Positions 6,613 to 10,043 of a DNA stretch of 10,043 bases are shown here, piece after piece. Below the pieces are notes generated by a model that searched no databases, had not been told where the DNA came from, and saw only the letters and a list, made by a program, of their open reading frames with translations. Position 1 is the first letter of the stretch, and the number at the start of each line of letters is the position of its first letter. The position numbers and the translations under genes are program-made. This stretch comes from JAVVVD01 sp964642795 (GTDB lineage Bacteria; Bacillota; Clostridia; Christensenellales; CAG-138): assembly GCA_964642795.1 (NCBI GenBank), contig CAZXRQ010000062.1:1-10043 (forward strand), in the 5' to 3' direction.

Positions 6613-7653
6613 TTACGCCGTCTTGACAGCAGTCCACGCCTCGTTGTACACCTCTATGAAATCGCCAAGGTCATGGAATATCTCACAGCGGGCCAGCACC
6701 TCGTCGGAGGGGTTGTAGGTGCCGTCCTCCACATAGCTTTCATCCAGCAGCGCGAACGCCGCTGCATTGGGGGTGGAGTAGCCAATATACTCGGTGTTCC
6801 GCTTTGCCACCTCGGCGTCGCACAGGAAGTTGATGAACAGCTCCGCCGTCTCCTGCTTCTGGCTGGTTGCGGGTATCACTACGTTGTCAAACCATACGTT
6901 GCTGCCCTCCTCCGGCACGGCAAACGCAAGGTCGGGATTTTCATCTATGCAGACTATGGCGTCGCCGGAGTATATCACGGTCATCGCGGCCTGCCCGTTC
7001 ACCATCTCCATGCGGGCGTCGTCGGTGGCATAGGCGCGCACCAGCGGCTTCTGCGCTATCAGCGCGTCGCGCGCGGCGGCGATCTCATCCTCGGAGCGGG
7101 TGTTAAGGTCGTACCCCAGCGAGATAAGCGTTACTCCTATGGTGTCGCGTACGGAATCGTACATAAGTATCTGCCCGGAATACTGCTCGTCCCACAGTAC
7201 GCTCCAGCTGGTCACGGGCTCCGTCACCATGGCGGTGTTATACAGTATGCCTACCGTTCCCCACATATACGGCACGGAGTATACGTTGCCCGGATCGAAG
7301 GAAAGGTCCATAAAGCGGGCGTCGATATTTTCGATGTTTGGGATATTCTCCTTATTCAGCGGCGCAAGCATATCCTGCGCTATCAGCTTTTCTATTATGT
7401 AGTCGCTGGGGAAGCACAGATCGTATATATTATCCGCGCTGGTCAGCTTTACCAGCATCTCCTCGTTGCTGGTCATGGTGGAATACTTCACCTTTATGCC
7501 GTAGGTATCCTCAAACTGCGTGATGAGCTCGGGGTCTATATATTCGCCCCAGTTGAGTATGTTGAGGGTCTCCGTGCTGCCTCCGCAGGCCGCAAGGCCG
7601 CATACGCATACGATCATGGCTGCAACGAGCAGCAGGGCTGCGATTTTTTTCAT
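6613..7653 (-). CDS. potD: PotD, spermidine/putrescine-binding lipoprotein of an ABC importer
   Basis: Extracellular substrate-binding lipoprotein that captures polyamines for the PotABC permease. It has 346 residues from the ATG at 7653, chosen because AGGAGG sits seven bases upstream and a clean signal peptide follows; an in-frame upstream start at 7698 would put 15 non-signal residues first. The signal MKKIAALLLVAAM leads to the lipobox LAAC with the lipidated Cys23. The mature protein begins TETLNILNWGEYIDPELI, typical of PotD. Compared from memory with the E. coli PotD pocket, Trp35, Tyr38, Ser83, Tyr85, Trp254, Asp256 and Tyr292 appear kept. The pocket tryptophan 229 is Tyr228 here, and the Asp168/Glu171 pair reads Ser/Asp. 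The pocket therefore fits a polyamine, but spermidine versus putrescine preference cannot be decided. It lies between potC (44 bases) and the MATE gene (6 bases). Confidence 0.93.
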   Translation of the reverse strand: MKKIAALLLVAAMIVCVCGLAACGGSTETLNILNWGEYIDPELITQFEDTYGIKVKYSTMTSNEEMLVKLTSADNIYDLCFPSDYIIEKLIAQDMLAPLNKENIPNIENIDARFMDLSFDPGNVYSVPYMWGTVGILYNTAMVTEPVTSWSVLWDEQYSGQILMYDSVRDTIGVTLISLGYDLNTRSEDEIAAARDALIAQKPLVRAYATDDARMEMVNGQAAMTVIYSGDAIVCIDENPDLAFAVPEEGSNVWFDNVVIPATSQKQETAELFINFLCDAEVAKRNTEYIGYSTPNAAAFALLDESYVEDGTYNPSDEVLARCEIFHDLGDFIEVYNEAWTAVKTA

Positions 7654-7697
7654 AGTGCTACCTCCTGAAAAATGGTTATGGCAAGGCGCAGAGCGCA

Positions 7698-8507
7698 CTA
7701 GTTCTTGCTGGCAAGCTTCCTCCGCTGCGTCTCGGCGCGCTTTTCCTCGCGGATGGAGCGCAGGTTGACTATGAGCAGCAGCGCGAGCACCGGCACGAAT
7801 ATTATCGTGGACAGCGCGGGGTTTATGCCGGTCTTGGCGGAGCCGAAAATATACATGGATAGGTTGTTTACGCCGTTGCCCGCAAAAAAGCTTATTACGA
7901 AATCGTCTATGGACAGCGTAAACGCCATTATAAAGCCGGATACAATACCCGGCATAATATCGGGTATCACCACCTTGCTAAGCGCCTGGCCCGGCGTGCA
8001 GCCAAGATCCAGCGCGGCCTCATACAGCATATTGCTGGACTGTCTAAGCCGCGGCATCACGGAAAATATCACGTACGGCAGGTTGAAGGTGATGTGAGCA
8101 ATAAGCAGGCGTATGTAGCCGTCCCGCAGACCCACGAACAGAAACAGCAGCATCAGCGATATGCCGGTGACGAGATCCGGGTTGACCATGGGCAGCTGGG
8201 ATATGTTTTCCACGACCATTCGGGGCTTTTTCTTCATGGAATGCAGGCCTATGGCCGCCATCGTCCCCAGCACCGTGGATACTATGCTGCTTATCACCGC
8301 CACAGATACCGTGACGATTATGGCGTCGGTTATGGCGGTGTTTTTGAGCAGATCGCCGTACCAGTGGAACGTAAAGCCCACCCAGTTGCCCAGCACCTTG
8401 GAATCGTTAAAGGAGAACACCGTAAGTATAACTATGGGCGCATAGAGAAACAGCAGTATAAGTCCGAGATATGTGCCCCTGAAAAAGCTCTTTAAGCGCT
8501 TTACCAT
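7698..8507 (-). CDS. potC: PotC, spermidine/putrescine ABC transporter permease
   Basis: Inner-membrane permease subunit that pairs with PotB to form the polyamine channel. It has 269 residues and about six hydrophobic segments, beginning GTYLGLILLFLYAPIVILTV at residues 11-30. The cytoplasmic EAA loop that docks on the ATPase is seen at about 163-185: EAALDLGCTPGQAL followed by KVVIPDIMPGIVSG. FSFNDSKVLGNW after the first segment and LSIDDFVISFF near residue 200 are typical of PotC/YdcV proteins. The C-terminal tail is short and basic (REEKRAETQRRK). The start ATG overlaps the potB end by 7 bases and has GAGGAGGGG upstream, so translational coupling with potB is likely. Confidence 0.93.
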   Translation of the reverse strand: MVKRLKSFFRGTYLGLILLFLYAPIVILTVFSFNDSKVLGNWVGFTFHWYGDLLKNTAITDAIIVTVSVAVISSIVSTVLGTMAAIGLHSMKKKPRMVVENISQLPMVNPDLVTGISLMLLFLFVGLRDGYIRLLIAHITFNLPYVIFSVMPRLRQSSNMLYEAALDLGCTPGQALSKVVIPDIMPGIVSGFIMAFTLSIDDFVISFFAGNGVNNLSMYIFGSAKTGINPALSTIIFVPVLALLLIVNLRSIREEKRAETQRRKLASKN

Positions 8508-9298
8508 AGCCTGCTCCCCTCCTCTGCCCCGGATTCCGCGTGGGTTTTCTCAGCGCGGCGCATAACCGTCATGCTGATAAGCACAAATATAAGCAGCACG
8601 AAGGACAGCGCGGAGCCTGTGCTCCATGCGCCGTTGCTGATAAACTGCGTGTAGATGAGGTCGCCGTACAGCGCGCTCTTGCTGCCGCCGAGCAGCTGGC
8701 TTATGGCAAATGCCGTGATACTCGGCACGAACACCATGGTTATTCCGCTGACTATTCCGGGCACGGAAAGCGGCAGTATCACCTTGCCAAAGGTGACGGC
8801 CGGGGTAGCGCCCAGATCGCCCGCGGCCTCGGTATAGCTTTTATCCAGCTTCATAAGCACGGTGTATATCGGCAGTATCATAAAGGGAAGAAAGTTATAC
8901 ACCATGCCCAGCAGCACCGAAAACGGCGTGTACAAAAGCTGCGGGGCTACCGCGTTGAACAGCACCTTCCACGCATAGGTGCGCAGCAGGAAGTTCATCC
9001 ACATGGGCACTATGAAAAACACCGACAGCAGCGCCGCCACGCTTTTTTTCATCGTACAGAGCATATACGCCACCGGGTAGCCTATCAGCAGGCAGATGGC
9101 GGTGGTGACCAGCGCGTACAGCACGCTTATACCCAGCACCTGCAAATTGGCGCTTTGCAGCGCCACGCGCATAGGCTCAAGCGAGAATGCACCGTTTTGG
9201 GTGAAAGCGTAGTACAGTATAAACGCCATGGGCAGCACTATAAAGGCTGCCATCCATACGATGTATGGCCCGGCGAACGAGCTGCGTTTCATATTCAT
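8501..9298 (-). CDS. potB: PotB, spermidine/putrescine ABC transporter permease
   Basis: Inner-membrane permease partner of PotC. It has 265 residues with about six hydrophobic segments; the first is at about 10-31 (GPYIVWMAAFIVLPMAFILY). The EAA loop is at about 157-180: EAAGDLGATPAVTF then GKVILPLSVPGIVSG, the canonical EAA-x3-G-x9-I-x-LP form. FFIVPMWMNFLLRTYAWKVL near residues 94-113 is also characteristic of PotB. GGAGG lies four bases before the ATG at 9298 and ten bases before the second in-frame ATG at 9292, so either can be the true start, a difference of two residues. The gap from potA is 13 bases. Confidence 0.93.
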   Translation of the reverse strand: MNMKRSSFAGPYIVWMAAFIVLPMAFILYYAFTQNGAFSLEPMRVALQSANLQVLGISVLYALVTTAICLLIGYPVAYMLCTMKKSVAALLSVFFIVPMWMNFLLRTYAWKVLFNAVAPQLLYTPFSVLLGMVYNFLPFMILPIYTVLMKLDKSYTEAAGDLGATPAVTFGKVILPLSVPGIVSGITMVFVPSITAFAISQLLGGSKSALYGDLIYTQFISNGAWSTGSALSFVLLIFVLISMTVMRRAEKTHAESGAEEGSRLW

Positions 9299-9311
9299 AC
9301 CGCCGCCTCCG

Positions 9312-10043
9312 TCAATCCTTGCCTATTAGTTCTATATCCGCAGGCGCAAGGTCTATTCCCACCTCTTCGCCGTCCTCCATGAAGTCGTCGGAGCAGGCGA
9401 TCCAGTCGTTCGCCTCGGTCTCCACATATACCTCGTAGTGCGTGCCGAGGAACATCGAGCCGCGCACAAAGCCGGTGAGCTTGGCGTCCTGCGGATTTAT
9501 CAGCTTTACGCAGGAGGGCTTTATGCGTACGATTACCTCCTCCTTCTGCTCGAAGGAAGCGGCCGCATCCGCGCTGAAGCATACGTTCTCCAGCTCCACC
9601 TCGCCGTCGTCCGGGTAGGCAATGCCATCGAACAGGTTGTTGGCGCGGGTCTTTTTCATTATATGTATGGCATCGGGGTCGATCTTCAGCCCCACGCGCT
9701 CGCCCACCGGCACGAAATCCGTGCTGTGGACTATCCACTCGTAGCCCGAGCAGTCTATATCGAATTCGTAATGCACGCCCATGAACACTACTGACTGTAC
9801 CACGCCTGTTAGCCGCGCGGAATCCGCCGGGACAATATCGATATCCTCCGGGCGCACCACCACGTCCACCTCGGTATTCTTGCCGAAGCCCGCGTCCACG
9901 CACTTGTAGGGAATGCCGTTTATGCGCACGCGGTAGTCCTGTATCATCACGCCGGGGACTATGTTGCTTTCGCCGATGAAATCCGCTACAAAGGAGTTCT
10001 TCGGCTCGTTGTAGATATCCGTAGGGGTGCCTATCTGCTGTAT
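9312..10043 (-). CDS. potA: PotA, polyamine ABC transporter ATPase, C-terminal part with duplicated TOBE/OB-fold module (runs off the window)
   Basis: ATP-binding subunit that powers PotBC; only the last 243 residues lie in the window, and reading continues past base 10043. The first residues visible, IQQIGTPTDIYNEPKNSFV then ADFIGESNIVPG, are the standard junction between the ABC ATPase domain and the regulatory C-terminal domain. The nucleotide-binding motifs are therefore outside the window. What follows is about 90 residues longer than in E. coli PotA, because the regulatory module occurs twice: VVVRPEDIDIVPADSARLTG to about base 9657, and VIVRIKPSCVKLINPQDAKL from about 9536 to 9324. Both copies carry G-x-HYE, WI-x2-S-x-DF and GE-x-VG. 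The whole protein should be about 460 residues. A GTG at 9950 is internal, not a start. The stop lies 13 bases before potB. Confidence 0.92.
   Translation of the reverse strand: MQQIGTPTDIYNEPKNSFVADFIGESNIVPGVMIQDYRVRINGIPYKCVDAGFGKNTEVDVVVRPEDIDIVPADSARLTGVVQSVVFMGVHYEFDIDCSGYEWIVHSTDFVPVGERVGLKIDPDAIHIMKKTRANNLFDGIAYPDDGEVELENVCFSADAAASFEQKEEVIVRIKPSCVKLINPQDAKLTGFVRGSMFLGTHYEVYVETEANDWIACSDDFMEDGEEVGIDLAPADIELIGKD

Noticed and set aside
6607..7668. 353-codon plus-strand open frame opposite potD
   Set aside because: It mirrors potD almost exactly; PotD has signal peptide, lipobox and family-wide motifs, while this frame has none.
8540..9382. 280-codon plus-strand open frame opposite potB
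   Set aside because: Composition is His/Arg/Gln-rich, typical of the antisense of a membrane-protein gene. It also crosses the potB-potA junction.
9312..9950. A separate 212-residue TOBE-domain protein starting at the GTG at 9950
   Set aside because: The frame stays open to the window edge and the upstream residues are the typical PotA linker (IYNEPKNSFV, ADFIGE), so it is the C-terminal part of PotA and not an independent gene.

Overview
The window looks like chromosomal DNA of a GC-rich anaerobic Firmicute, most likely a clostridial or Christensenella-type gut lineage. This is an inference from three things: a DnaD-family primosome protein beside a DnaI-type helicase loader, which is a Firmicutes arrangement; a complete potABCD polyamine importer with a lipoprotein PotD; and an oxygen-sensitive-type L-cysteine desulfidase. 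All genes share one codon style, with AUA as the main isoleucine codon, so nothing here looks recently acquired. I see no IS element, integrase, CRISPR array, tRNA or rRNA.

Layout. At 33-1592 (minus) is a membrane-anchored extracellular M1 metallopeptidase. A 116-base divergent promoter region (1593-1708) separates it from a plus-strand operon: a DnaD-domain replication protein with three DnaD C-terminal repeats (1709-2887), a DnaI/DnaC-type helicase-loader ATPase overlapping it (2871-3812), and an L-cysteine desulfidase of the UPF0597/CyuA family (3831-5102). A symmetrical hairpin with A and T tracts (5112-5152) ends this operon and also the convergent one facing it.

The rest, 5176-10043, is one minus-strand operon read right to left: potA (its 5' part lies outside the window), potB, potC, potD, then a MATE-family efflux transporter starting 6 bases after potD. 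PotA would supply ATP-driven energy, PotB and PotC form the membrane channel, and lipid-anchored PotD captures spermidine or putrescine outside the cell. The MATE protein is an exporter placed as the last gene of this importer operon.

Points most worth a second look are a duplicated regulatory (TOBE/OB-fold) module in PotA, the three-repeat DnaD protein, a probably leaderless promoter for the M1 peptidase, the potABCD-MATE linkage, and the bidirectional terminator. I did not find convincing evidence for a wholly undescribed system. The genes are recognisable families with some unusual architecture.
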